From Psychrobacter sp. TAE2020 (GTDB taxonomy: Bacteria; Pseudomonadota; Gammaproteobacteria; Pseudomonadales; Moraxellaceae), in NCBI RefSeq assembly GCF_018919485.1, contig NZ_JAHLMU010000001.1:2175538-2239537 (forward strand): 64,000 nucleotides of DNA. The letters are read 5' to 3'. Numbering within the stretch: position 1 is the stretch's first letter; each line of letters begins with the position of its first letter. Made by a program: the position numbers and the translations under genes. This document shows positions 8,149-17,299 of the stretch, piece after piece. The notes under the pieces were generated by a model. It did not search any database, had not been told where the DNA came from, and was given only the letters and a program-made list of their open reading frames with translations.

Positions 8149-8178
8149 AAAAAAAGACAGCCTAAGCTGTCTTTTTTA
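8149..8178 (-). terminator. terminator of the mechanosensitive channel gene
   Basis: A perfect stem AAAAAGACAGC / GCTGTCTTTTT with a CTAA loop lies 28 bases beyond the channel stop codon. It is symmetric enough to work on both strands. The rest of the 329-base gap 7877-8205 shows nothing else I can name. Confidence 0.9.
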
Positions 8179-8205
8179 TATCGATAAATAAACGTCTATA
8201 AAAGC

Positions 8206-9885
8206 TTATAGGTTAGTATCATCATCAACTAAACCGGTACCAGGTAATAAGCTATTTTTAGCATTATTACTAATGTCGGTAGTATTAGTATGAAGAGTAC
8301 TAGTATCTACGATATCTGTGCGCAAATCGTTAGTAGAAGTTGTTGCTGCTGAAGGTGTATTATCACGAACAGACTCTACAACTTTTTCTTGGGTAGATTT
8401 ACTAGGAGTAAGTGCTGATTTTACTTTAGCTTCTTTACGTTCATCATCCATCTTATCTTGCATTTTACGCAGGAAACGACCGGCAGCTTCTTGACCACCA
8501 AGACCGAATGATAGAGCAAAAGCTACTGCTACTGCGCCTAAAGTTAGACCGAATGCTAAGTTAACGATAGAGTCAGCGATACCCATAGCTTTTAGACCCA
8601 TAGCTAATACTAGGCCCATAATTAATACACGGACGATATTGGCTAGGAATTGTGAGCCTTTTTCAGAACGTTCAACCACACCAGCAATGATATTAGCAAG
8701 CCAGAAACCGATGAATAGGATAACCGCGCCTAATATGATGTTGGCACCGAAAGCGATAAACATAGTAATAATAGCTGAGATAGGTTCGAAACCTAACAAA
8801 TCAGCTGCGGCGATAGCAGCAAATAACATAGCGAAGAAGATAATCGCATAGCCAACTAGATCAGAGATCTTTTTGTCGCCCATGGTTTCTTGCAAACCTA
8901 CTTTCGCAGGCAGTTGATTGATCTGAGTGTTCTCTAATAAACCTTTGATAATGTTAGCGACCATACGTATTACATAATAAGTCACCACTAAGATAGCAGT
9001 TGCCATAAAGATATTAGGCAGAGCTTCCATGATCTTATTAAGCATATTGGTTGCAGGACGAGCGATTACTTCGATTTTCAAAGCATTTAAGGCTGCGATG
9101 ATAGTCGGAATAATGACTACTAAGAACGCTAAAGAACCAGCGATATTAGGTAAGCTGTTTTGCTGACTTAAACCTGCTTTTGAAGCAAGCTCTTGTACAT
9201 TAAAGGTAGAAACAAGATTGGTTACAATACCACGTACAACCTTGGCGATGATATAACCCACCACAAAGACCACACCAGCAATAAGAATATTGGGGATAAA
9301 GTCAAAAATCTTGCCAACCATGTTCGTTAATGGAGCAAACAAACCATCAAGCTCTAATTGACCTAAAACCATAGTTAGTACTATTAATAAAATAAACCAG
9401 TAAACTATATCAGCGATAGTGCTGCTCATAGGCTTAACACCAGCATGACTGCTTAGGCGCTCATCCATAGTAGTCTTAGCTAACGCTGCGGTAATAGCAG
9501 TACGTACTACAGTGGCGACAACCCAACCAATAATACCAACAGCAATAGCAGCAATAAGATTAGGAATAAATGACAATACTTGACCTACCATATTGGCAAA
9601 GGGTGCTGAAATAGAATTTAGGTTCAGTTGATCAAGTGCCATTGAAATAGCGATAATAAAAATAAACCAAAATACGATTTTAGAAATAATACCTTCTAAG
9701 TCATAAGATTTACCTGTTGAGGTGTTCATACGCTGATTAATATTAACTTTCGCTAATACATTACGTACTAGAGCAGCTATACCAAGGGCAACCAGCCAAC
9801 CAATGATAAAAATCAAAATAGCACCGATGATAGAGCCGATTGGCCCGCCAAGATAACCATTAAACGATGTAAGCATTGGATTCAT
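8206..9885 (-). CDS. mechanosensitive ion channel family protein (CmpX-like)
   Basis: This is a 559-residue inner-membrane protein. It has repeated units of two hydrophobic helices joined by a short loop: segments near residues 20-43, 64-85, 99-130, 160-182, 196-220, 247-270, 287-312, 340-365, 375-405 and 420-465. The repeated signature (FANMVGQVLSFIPNLIAA..., LTNMVGKIFDFIPNILIA..., ATNMLNKIMEALPNIFMA...) is the 'conserved TM helix' repeat of CmpX-type channels. The last block GLTLGAVAVAFALSFGLGGQEAAGRF is the MscS-like pore helix. The last 90 residues are polar, Ser/Thr/Asp-rich and likely disordered. It is a turgor- or envelope-stress-related channel by family. Confidence 0.9.
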   Translation of the reverse strand: MNPMLTSFNGYLGGPIGSIIGAILIFIIGWLVALGIAALVRNVLAKVNINQRMNTSTGKSYDLEGIISKIVFWFIFIIAISMALDQLNLNSISAPFANMVGQVLSFIPNLIAAIAVGIIGWVVATVVRTAITAALAKTTMDERLSSHAGVKPMSSTIADIVYWFILLIVLTMVLGQLELDGLFAPLTNMVGKIFDFIPNILIAGVVFVVGYIIAKVVRGIVTNLVSTFNVQELASKAGLSQQNSLPNIAGSLAFLVVIIPTIIAALNALKIEVIARPATNMLNKIMEALPNIFMATAILVVTYYVIRMVANIIKGLLENTQINQLPAKVGLQETMGDKKISDLVGYAIIFFAMLFAAIAAADLLGFEPISAIITMFIAFGANIILGAVILFIGFWLANIIAGVVERSEKGSQFLANIVRVLIMGLVLAMGLKAMGIADSIVNLAFGLTLGAVAVAFALSFGLGGQEAAGRFLRKMQDKMDDERKEAKVKSALTPSKSTQEKVVESVRDNTPSAATTSTNDLRTDIVDTSTLHTNTTDISNNAKNSLLPGTGLVDDDTNL

Positions 9886-10566
9886 CCTTTGTTCCTCTAA
9901 TTATCATATGTTAACAGTGAGGAGTTTAGCTCTTAAAAATTGTTAACATATAAATAGTATTTTTAATTCAAATTATTCTTGCACTGATTTCATTGCTGAG
10001 CAGTAAAATAGTATTGTTGTAAGTAGATAATAATAGGTCTCAAAATAGACAATAGTCATTAACTATTCAAGTACTGATATATCTATAGTATATACAATAA
10101 CAGCAGCTATATATTTATAGTAAAGTCTACCAATCTAAATGATTGATAAAATACCTTTGTTTTCCGTAGCTATACTTTTGATAGAAGTGCTTTAAGAATG
10201 GGCGACTAGTATATTAACTCGTACTGTAAGTGTTAATAAATAACCTGATAGAAGGTGGATATAAAGTTTACTCGGTAAGAATTTACATAAGATTGGTTAT
10301 ATTTTAGCGATTAAGATACTAAGTCACAGATTATGATTCATTATTTAGCTAAATTCAGCTTAGCCGATATAACGGTATAGTTAAAGATAGAATGCTTAAC
10401 ATCGCACTATAGTTGTGTGATAACTTGTTATCTTAGTCATCATAATTAACAAGAACTATACACTGTATCGATAATTTCATCTTATTCATAGCTCACAAAA
10501 CTAAGATTTGTTATGATGTCATTCAGGTAAAAACTAATTAATGTTCTGATCATTCGAGAGTAATAT
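9886..10566. other. long AT-rich intergenic region
   Basis: This stretch separates the divergent channel and isomerase genes. No open frame of note, tRNA or strong hairpin is visible. It presumably contains both promoters; individual -35/-10 pairs cannot be chosen with confidence because the whole region is AT-rich. Confidence 0.6.
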
Positions 10567-11289
10567 ATGAAAAAAATCACCACTTTGACTTTTAGTGTGC
10601 TGGCCAGTGCTATGCTATTAACTGGTTGTAATACTAATAGCAAAGAAACTGCTGCCGCTAGCATATCAGTAACTGAGCAAAGTACAGCTGAACAAAAAGT
10701 AGGCTATAGCTTGGGTTATATGATGGCTGAAGGCAACAAAGAGTCTATTGCTGATTTAGACATCGATACCTTCGAAAAAGGCTTCCGTGATGGTTACAAA
10801 GGCAGTAAGTCAGCGTTAACTAAAGAACAAATGGAAAAAGTATTGACGGACTATCAAAAAGTACAAGAGGAGAAGTTTGTGAAAGATATGGCAACTAAAA
10901 CTGCAGAGAATAAAACTAAGGGCGCAGCATTTTTAGCTGAAAATGCTAAAAAAGAAGGGGTTAAAGTAACTGCTTCAGGCCTACAATATAAAGTGTTGAC
11001 TCCTGGTACTGGCAAATCACCAAAAGCTACTGACGTAGTCGAAGTAAACTACGAAGGTAAATTGATTGATGGCACAGTGTTCGATAGCTCGTATGAGCGT
11101 GGCGAACCAGTTGAATTCCCATTGAACCAAGTTATTGCTGGCTGGACTGAAGGCGTTCAGTTAATGAAAGAGGGTGCAAAGTATGAGTTCTATATCCCTT
11201 CTGATATTGCTTATGGCGAGGCTGGCAATCAAGGCATCGACCCTAACAGCACGTTAGTATTTGTCGTTGAACTACTAAAAGTAAAATAA
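10567..11289 (+). CDS. fkpA: FKBP-type peptidyl-prolyl cis-trans isomerase, lipoprotein
   Basis: This is a 240-residue periplasmic folding helper. It has a lipoprotein signal peptide (KKITTLTFSVLASAMLLTGC, Cys at about 21). The N-terminal dimerisation domain contains QKVGYSLGYMMAEG and a long helix. An FKBP domain follows from about 135 (GLQYKVLTPGTGKSPKATDVVEVNYEGKL..., FDSSYERGEPVEFPL, VIAGWTEGVQLMKEG, YGEAG). The order matches FkpA/Mip-type enzymes, which act as chaperones and isomerise X-Pro bonds. The symbol is given by family resemblance; Mip would be an equivalent name. A GAGAGTAATAT stretch precedes the ATG. Confidence 0.9.
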   Translation: MKKITTLTFSVLASAMLLTGCNTNSKETAAASISVTEQSTAEQKVGYSLGYMMAEGNKESIADLDIDTFEKGFRDGYKGSKSALTKEQMEKVLTDYQKVQEEKFVKDMATKTAENKTKGAAFLAENAKKEGVKVTASGLQYKVLTPGTGKSPKATDVVEVNYEGKLIDGTVFDSSYERGEPVEFPLNQVIAGWTEGVQLMKEGAKYEFYIPSDIAYGEAGNQGIDPNSTLVFVVELLKVK

Positions 11290-11360
11290 TTAAAAATAGA
11301 ATAACTGAAAATAGAATAACTGAAAATAACACTGTATTTTAATAAGTTATTTTAGTCAAT

Positions 11361-11397
11361 AAAAAAGCCCTCATACTATAAATATGAGGGCTTTTTT
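11361..11397. terminator. bidirectional terminator between fkpA and argA
   Basis: Stem AAAAAAGCCCTCATA / TATGAGGGCTTTTTT with a 7-base loop is symmetric A/T-flanked and lies between convergent genes. Just upstream (11291-11328) is a short tandem repeat of the unit AAAATAGAATAACTG. Confidence 0.93.
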
Positions 11398-11428
11398 GTT
11401 GGCTAATAGCGGAGATTAAAGCTAATCT

Positions 11429-12751
11429 CTATAGCTTTTTCTGGAATACTTTAGAGTTACGTCCATTATGGTATTGCTGCTGTCGGGATTCAGGTAAAGC
11501 ACTAGCGTCAACTTCTACAAAGCCTTGCTCTACAAACCAATGCGCAGTACGAGTAGTCAATACAAACAGCTTGAGTAGTCCATGACTGCGAGCTTGTTGC
11601 TCTAAAAATGCCAGTAGATCAGTACCGCGACTGCCTTTACGATAATCAGGATGGACGGCGACACAAGCCACTTCTGCTGAATCGTCATCTAATGGATGCA
11701 ATGCGGCGCAGCCTAAAATCATACCATCACGTTCAATCACACTATACAGATCAATCTCTTGCTCTAAGCGCTCGCGTGAACGGGCTACCAGAATACCTTG
11801 ATCTTCTAAAGGAGCTAGTAATTCTGTCAGCCCAACGACGTCATCGATATTGGCATGGCGAATTTCTTCATAAGGGTCGTGGCTAATTAGAGTGCCAGAA
11901 CCATCACGAGTGAATAATTCTTCCAGCAGGGCACCGTCTTTGGCATATGAGATGATATGGGTGCGATGCACTCCCTGACGGCAGGCACTACTAGCACAAT
12001 GTAAGAAATAATTAATTTCATTATTAATATCACGCTCACGCAAAAAGCGATCAACTTCATTAGGAATCATCTCATGAAGTGGGCGACCATCGTCATTAAT
12101 GTCAGCCTCTTCGCCTAAGAAAATAAGCTTATCTGCCCCTAGTGCTACTGCGGCGCTAAGGGCGACGTCTTCTGCCAAGAGATTGAAAACTTCACCCGTA
12201 GCTGAAAAACCCATTGAGCCTAGAATAACAATATGATTATGCAGCAGATTGTTTTTTATCGCATCAATATCTATCGAGCGAACTTCCCCAGTCATCTGAT
12301 AGTCAACACCGTCACGAATACCGTATGGGCGTGCTGTGACAAAATTGCCTGAGACAGCATCGATACGCGAGCCATACATAGGAGAGTTGGCCAAGCCCAT
12401 TGATAGCTGCGCCTCAATTTGCAGACGAATAGCACCAACCGCTTGTAGAATAGGCGGCATCGCTGTACGTGGTGTGACTCGAATGTCTTTATGCAGTGGC
12501 GAAACAATACCAGCTTCTTGGAGACTATTCTCAATTTGTGGTCGCGCACCATGCACTAGTACCAGCTTAATACCTAAGCTATGCAATAACGCAAAATCAT
12601 GGATAAGCGTACTAAAATTTGCATGTTTAACCGCCTCACCACCAAACATAATCACGAAAGTCTTGCCGCGATGAGTATTGATGTAGGGAGCAGAATTACG
12701 GAACCAATGGACGTATTCAGGGTTTATCTTTGGCATGGCGCTAGTAGTCAT
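11429..12751 (-). CDS. argA: amino-acid N-acetyltransferase (N-acetylglutamate synthase)
   Basis: This is a 440-residue two-domain ArgA that acetylates glutamate with acetyl-CoA in the first arginine biosynthesis step. Residues 1-290 form an amino-acid-kinase fold (FVIMFGGEAVKH, LVLVHGARPQI, GSMGFSATGEVFNL), which binds arginine for feedback inhibition in this family. Residues 295-440 form a GNAT domain (CVAVHPDYRKGSRGTDLLAFLEQQAR, the acetyl-CoA loop, and TTRTAHWFVEQGF). Length matches E. coli ArgA (443). The family pattern is the classical rather than the ArgJ or short ArgA type. No ARG box was identified in the upstream gap. Confidence 0.96.
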   Translation of the reverse strand: MTTSAMPKINPEYVHWFRNSAPYINTHRGKTFVIMFGGEAVKHANFSTLIHDFALLHSLGIKLVLVHGARPQIENSLQEAGIVSPLHKDIRVTPRTAMPPILQAVGAIRLQIEAQLSMGLANSPMYGSRIDAVSGNFVTARPYGIRDGVDYQMTGEVRSIDIDAIKNNLLHNHIVILGSMGFSATGEVFNLLAEDVALSAAVALGADKLIFLGEEADINDDGRPLHEMIPNEVDRFLRERDINNEINYFLHCASSACRQGVHRTHIISYAKDGALLEELFTRDGSGTLISHDPYEEIRHANIDDVVGLTELLAPLEDQGILVARSRERLEQEIDLYSVIERDGMILGCAALHPLDDDSAEVACVAVHPDYRKGSRGTDLLAFLEQQARSHGLLKLFVLTTRTAHWFVEQGFVEVDASALPESRQQQYHNGRNSKVFQKKL

Positions 12752-13133
12752 AGTAGGAACACGAAGTATTAGAAAGAAAAAGGAAGGTTGAGTAAAGTCT
12801 TTACTGACTCTAAAGATTTACCATAGCAAAAAATAGGGTTGTGAGCTATCTTTTTATTTTAGAGTGCTAAGTCCGATTTTATACACAACCTAAACACGGG
12901 GTTAATATACCTATAAATACTTTTTGCTATGCTAATAGCTATTATATTCTCTATATCTTAAAAACAATATAAAGTATAAGATTATGATAAAGATGCAGCC
13001 CTTTAGTGACTGATCGATAATAATCGATATTCAGTGACTAATTTAAGCAGCCAAAAAGTCGCCTTTGAATTTGTAAGCCTCTATTTTTATTAGTGTGGTT
13101 TTACCGACACCTTAATTAGGAACCCTAGATATC
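12752..13133. other. intergenic region between divergent argA and a secreted-protein gene
   Basis: The region is AT-rich and has no open frame or strong hairpin. It must contain the argA promoter on the minus strand and one for the gene at 13134. The sequence TAGGAACCC lies just upstream of the ATG at 13134 as a possible ribosome binding site. Confidence 0.5.
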
Positions 13134-13718
13134 ATGAAAAAAACCAACTCTTTTGCCAACCCTTTTGCCGCTTGGAGCGGTCATCGCCTATTTCATGTCG
13201 TTGCCGGTACGTTAGTTGGCGCAATGGTAGTTACGCAGGCGTCAGCCATGCTCCCAACGCCAGAAGCTACTACTAATAGCCCTGTTGCTATGCAAGTATC
13301 AAACAATAGTACTAGTTCAAATGCTCAGGCGATCACCAGCAGAATCACCGCTTCGCTTATTAGTGTTGACGCTAACGGTCAAGAGCTGTTGGTTCCGGTA
13401 AATGAAAATACGCGTTTGCAGTCTGGCAATATCTTAGAGTATCAAGGGTTTTTTACTAATACCAATGCCGATCGCGTACGCAAGATGACTGTTAGTATGA
13501 GTATTCCGCAACAAGTTGAGTTGTTGGGTGCTGTTACACCAGACTTTGCCTTTGCTAGTGTTGATGGTAATGCTTTTGCACGTATGCCACTACGAGGACA
13601 AGTTAATGGTCAGACTCAAGAGATACCATTACAATACTATCAGGCGCTACGCTGGAATCTAGAAGGGGTTGGCTTAAATGATACGGTGATGGTTAAATAT
13701 CGTGCCCGAGTGAAATAA
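13134..13718 (+). CDS. secreted hypothetical protein with DUF11-like domain
   Basis: This is a 194-residue protein with an N-terminal signal: positive start, hydrophobic VVAGTLVGAMVVTQ and an ASA cleavage-like site at about residue 40. The mature part (about 65-194) is beta-rich. It contains NTRLQSGNILEYQGFFTNTNADRVRKMTVSMSIP and ends DTVMVKYRARVK, which fits the conserved-repeat (DUF11-type) fold, where one beta-sandwich copy carries 'G-x-x-x-x-Y-x-x-x-x-x-N' features. It is probably periplasmic or surface-exposed. Function is unknown. It is single-copy rather than the multi-repeat form common in adhesins. A strong terminator follows, so it is monocistronic. Confidence 0.75.
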   Translation: MKKTNSFANPFAAWSGHRLFHVVAGTLVGAMVVTQASAMLPTPEATTNSPVAMQVSNNSTSSNAQAITSRITASLISVDANGQELLVPVNENTRLQSGNILEYQGFFTNTNADRVRKMTVSMSIPQQVELLGAVTPDFAFASVDGNAFARMPLRGQVNGQTQEIPLQYYQALRWNLEGVGLNDTVMVKYRARVK

Positions 13719-13783
13719 GCTACTTTAAACTTAAACCTAAATCTAAAGTACGAGTCGATAGCCATTTTATCGATTTAGTACCT

Positions 13784-13820
13784 AAAAGCACTATCATTGC
13801 TTATGGTAGTGCTTTTTTTT
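13784..13820 (+). terminator. terminator of the DUF11-like gene
   Basis: Stem AAAAGCACTATCA / TGGTAGTGCTTTT, seven-base loop, eight T. Confidence 0.92.
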
Positions 13821-13994
13821 GGCATATTTTTAGCTATTCCCTTTTTAGCACTGAATTGAATAGTCAGTTAGGTGTCATCGTCCTTTCATATTCAGCAAGT
13901 ACTATTATTAGTAGTCATATAACGAACTGTAGACAAGCGCAGTCAGCAGCAGCTCACTATTACGGCCAACTATTCATCAATAAGGACATTGCCA

Positions 13995-15782
13995 ATGCTT
14001 GATGCCAACCATGCCTCGATACTAGCTAATAAAGATCAGCTTATCACTAAGCAGATAACAGTCGCACCAGCAGACCAAAAATTAAGGCGTAAACTAGCTC
14101 GCACCGCTATAAGCTTAGTGATGCCAGCCTTTTTTATAACTGGGTTAGCAGCTTGCAATGAGGATAACAATGGTATTAACGGTATGGGTGGTGGTATAGG
14201 CACTGGTGATGTTTCTGTAGGCAGCGTTTACTCTAAAGTGAATTTTGTACCTGCTGGTAGTTATGTCCATGGCAGCTTTGATGAGTCTGCTGCTGAAATT
14301 ATCGCTTTTCATCCTGCTAGCCGACGCTCTTTTGTGGTAAATGCTCAAAATAAAAAGGTTGATGTAATTAGTTTAACTGACATTAATAGTCCAACGTTTA
14401 TAAGCTCGTTTGATGTATCAGATATTGGCAGTACAGTGAATAGTGTGGCGGTGCATGGTGACGTTGTGGCGCTTGCGGTACAAGCCAATATTAAGACGGA
14501 TAAAGGTCATGTGGTACTGTATAACGCTAGTACTTTAGAGCGTATCAGTAGTATTGAGGTAGGCGCTCTACCGGATATGGTGACCTTTACCCCTGATGGC
14601 AACACGCTATTAGTGGCCAACGAAGGGGAGCCCGATGATGACTATATCATTGATGCTGAAGGTTCAGTAAGTGTGGTTAATATTATCGATATCAATCGTC
14701 CTATCGTCAAGACCGTTAGCTTTGATAGTTATAATTCGCAGAAGCAGAGCTTAATCGATTCTGGTGTGCGGATCTTTGGTCAAAAAGCAGATGGCTCGAT
14801 GAGTTCTGTAGCTGAAGATTTAGAGCCGGAGTATATTGCAGTGTCGCAAGATGGCAAGACTGCTTATGTGAGCTTACAAGAGAATAATGCGATTGCCTTT
14901 ATTGATATTAGTAGCGCTACGGTAACGGCTATTAGGGCGTTAGGGGCTAAAGATCATACCCAAGTCAGTAACGAGCTAGACGTTAGTGATAAAGATGGCG
15001 CTATTAATATTACTACTTGGCCTATTATGGGCATGTATATGCCAGACGCCATAGCTACGTACTCTATCGGTAAAAAAACTTATTTAGTGACTGCTAATGA
15101 GGGTGATGCACGCGAGTGGGGTAACTTTAACGAAGAGATGCGTTACCCAAAAGGGCAAGTTAACAGTGGAAAGTATGATGCTTCTGCGTGTCATGGACTG
15201 GACTGCGGAGATAAGAAAGCGCTAGGTAGGTTGGCCTTCTCATCAGTTATGGGCCGTGCTAATGATGGTCTTTATAATACCTTATATAGTTTTGGCGCAC
15301 GCTCTTTTAGTATTTGGGACACTGAAAATATGAGCATGCCTATCTATGATAGTGGCAGTCTCATGGAAAAATACATTGCTGCAAAATATCCGAATAACTT
15401 TAATGCCAGTAATGATAACAATGGCTTCGATAATCGTAGTGATAATAAAGGAGTAGAGCCTGAAGGCGTCACTATAGGTCAAGTTGGCTCGCAAACTATT
15501 GCTTTTGTAGGGCTTGAGCGTATCTCTAGTATAATGGCGTTTGATGTGACTGATCCCATACACGTCAAACTACTCGGTGAAATAAATACCCGTAGCTTTG
15601 ATGACGCCAAATTATCGGCTGCCCATGCAGGTACGGCACTGGCTAATGCTGATGGAGATTTAGGCCCTGAAGGTTTGACCTTTGTCTCTAGTAAAAATTC
15701 GCCGTCTGGCAAACCGCTGTTATTGGTTGGCTTTGAGGTCAGTGGTAGCTCAAGAGTATTTGAATTAGATTTTCTAAAGTAA
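13995..15782 (+). CDS. choice-of-anchor I family lipoprotein
   Basis: This is a 595-residue secreted protein. I start it at ATG 13995 because AAGGA lies eight bases upstream; an in-frame TTG at 13989 is only three bases from that site. The N-terminus has an unusually long polar leader of about 35 residues before the hydrophobic AISLVMPAFFITGLAAC, which ends in a lipobox-like LAAC (Cys near residue 54). The rest is a beta-propeller-like domain of the choice-of-anchor I type: GALPDMVTFTPDGNTLLVANEGEPDDDY, EPEYIAVSQDGKTAYVSLQENNAIAFID, YLVTANEGDAREWG, EGVTIGQVGSQTIAFVGLER. Such proteins resemble secreted alkaline-phosphatase-like or 5'-nucleotidase-associated propellers; the catalytic role is unproven. 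Asp/Glu-rich loops suggest calcium sites. Confidence 0.85.
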   Translation: MLDANHASILANKDQLITKQITVAPADQKLRRKLARTAISLVMPAFFITGLAACNEDNNGINGMGGGIGTGDVSVGSVYSKVNFVPAGSYVHGSFDESAAEIIAFHPASRRSFVVNAQNKKVDVISLTDINSPTFISSFDVSDIGSTVNSVAVHGDVVALAVQANIKTDKGHVVLYNASTLERISSIEVGALPDMVTFTPDGNTLLVANEGEPDDDYIIDAEGSVSVVNIIDINRPIVKTVSFDSYNSQKQSLIDSGVRIFGQKADGSMSSVAEDLEPEYIAVSQDGKTAYVSLQENNAIAFIDISSATVTAIRALGAKDHTQVSNELDVSDKDGAINITTWPIMGMYMPDAIATYSIGKKTYLVTANEGDAREWGNFNEEMRYPKGQVNSGKYDASACHGLDCGDKKALGRLAFSSVMGRANDGLYNTLYSFGARSFSIWDTENMSMPIYDSGSLMEKYIAAKYPNNFNASNDNNGFDNRSDNKGVEPEGVTIGQVGSQTIAFVGLERISSIMAFDVTDPIHVKLLGEINTRSFDDAKLSAAHAGTALANADGDLGPEGLTFVSSKNSPSGKPLLLVGFEVSGSSRVFELDFLK

Positions 15783-15881
15783 CAGTAATAGCGCACTCAT
15801 ATCACTATGATTAAGGCTGGTTCAACTTGATATAAAAGCAGGTTAAGGCATCACTGTTGGTCATTGAATTTTAATCGACTC

Positions 15882-15914
15882 CCCATAAGCTAACTATTGC
15901 TTATGGGTTTTTTT
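15882..15914 (+). terminator. terminator of the choice-of-anchor I gene
   Basis: Perfect stem CCCATAAGC / GCTTATGGG with eight-base loop followed by seven T. Confidence 0.9.
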
Positions 15915-16030
15915 ATCGCTTAAGATCATCCATAACTGCTAGAGCGTTAATAAATAGTAGTTTACTCACTGACGCAGCCTACTAAGGCGTGTTGAACCTT
16001 CACAAGCAGACAATGCTGATAGCAACTGAC

Positions 16031-17002
16031 TTAAAGCGTGGCGTACTTGCTATTCGACTTCTCTGCGATCAGTTGCTTGATAACCTTAATTTGTGAGGTA
16101 GTAGCCGTTCGACCCGCCTCGATCAAGGCACGACGTTGGCTGCTATCTAAAGAGCTAATATGACCGACATCAGGAATAATCATCACATCTGCCCGCTGCA
16201 GCTCGCCCACCTTTGAGCGACTGTTTTTACTAGCACTAGCATTGGCTGTAGACGCTAAATTATTCTCAAGCAGGCCCCAAAAGCTGGTTAGCGATGTAAG
16301 TGTAGATAGCTTATTAGTATTGTTGCTCGAAGCAGGTGCTGTAACATCAACGGCGATGACGATTTCTGCTCCCAATTCAATAGCACTATCGACTGGCACA
16401 ATACTGATCACCCCACCATCAATATATTTTTTGCCAATAGTCTCAGGAATACGCGGGGCAATAAAAATATTAGGTACGCTACAAGACGCTTGTACAGCTA
16501 GTCCAGCATTACCAGTAGTAAACACCGCCTTTTTTAAACTGTCTTTTTCTGCTGCTACAGCGGCAAAGGCAATAGGGAAATCCTCTATCGACTGCCCAGC
16601 TACTTTGGCGTTGATAAAGTTTTTGAGCTTGATACCTTGAATAAAGCCTTGATTGGATAGGGTGAAATCTATCAAGGCACTATCTGGAGTAGTCACGGCT
16701 AATTGCTCAAGATCATCAGCCGTCATGCCACTGGCGTAGAGACTACCAATTAAACTGCCCATACTAGTACCCACTATTAGCGTTGGGGTAATCCCATTCT
16801 CTTGCAATGCCTGAATGACCCCTACATGAGCGAAGCCTTTGGCACCGCCACCACCTAATACTAGAGCGACACTAGGCGCTTTTACAACTGATTGAGTGGG
16901 GGAAACGGTGGGTGTCAGGCTGCTACAAGCGCCAGTAAATAGCGTCAAGGTTGCAACAAGACTTAGACGGATAGAGAGCTTAGTAGTTAATAATACAGGC
17001 AT
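16031..17002 (-). CDS. patatin-like phospholipase family lipoprotein
   Basis: The protein has 323 residues from the preferred ATG (complement 17000-17002, preceded by TAAGG six bases away); another in-frame ATG at 17017 would add five. The N-terminal signal ends LTLFTGAC, a lipobox, so the protein is probably anchored in the periplasm or outer membrane. The patatin fold is complete: oxyanion loop GGGGAKGFAHVG, nucleophile elbow GTSMGSLIG, and the catalytic Asp in DGGVISIVP. The family hydrolyses phospholipid or acylglycerol esters, RssA-like in domain size (about 300 residues). It has no beta-barrel domain, so it is not a PlpD-type secreted enzyme. It is convergent with the choice-of-anchor I gene. 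Confidence 0.92.
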   Translation of the reverse strand: MPVLLTTKLSIRLSLVATLTLFTGACSSLTPTVSPTQSVVKAPSVALVLGGGGAKGFAHVGVIQALQENGITPTLIVGTSMGSLIGSLYASGMTADDLEQLAVTTPDSALIDFTLSNQGFIQGIKLKNFINAKVAGQSIEDFPIAFAAVAAEKDSLKKAVFTTGNAGLAVQASCSVPNIFIAPRIPETIGKKYIDGGVISIVPVDSAIELGAEIVIAVDVTAPASSNNTNKLSTLTSLTSFWGLLENNLASTANASASKNSRSKVGELQRADVMIIPDVGHISSLDSSQRRALIEAGRTATTSQIKVIKQLIAEKSNSKYATL

Positions 17003-17299
17003 AAAAAACCTTAACATAAAATTATTCTAATAAAAATGTTAGTATCTTAAGTGGTTAACAAACCAAAAAAACACTACTGTTTAATGCTTAGCATAATTCA
17101 TTATATTATCAGCTATAATGCTAAGAGTAAGCTTTTTGCTAGCGGATTGATTATTATAATTTAATAGTATTAACTTCGCTGTCATAAGCTATGCCACCCT
17201 AAGCCAAAAGTATTAGGCAGAATAAATACCTTAAGCCACAGCCTAATGGTTTACGCTTAGACTGTCCTTAATAACAGAGTCATATTGTTAGGATCTTTA

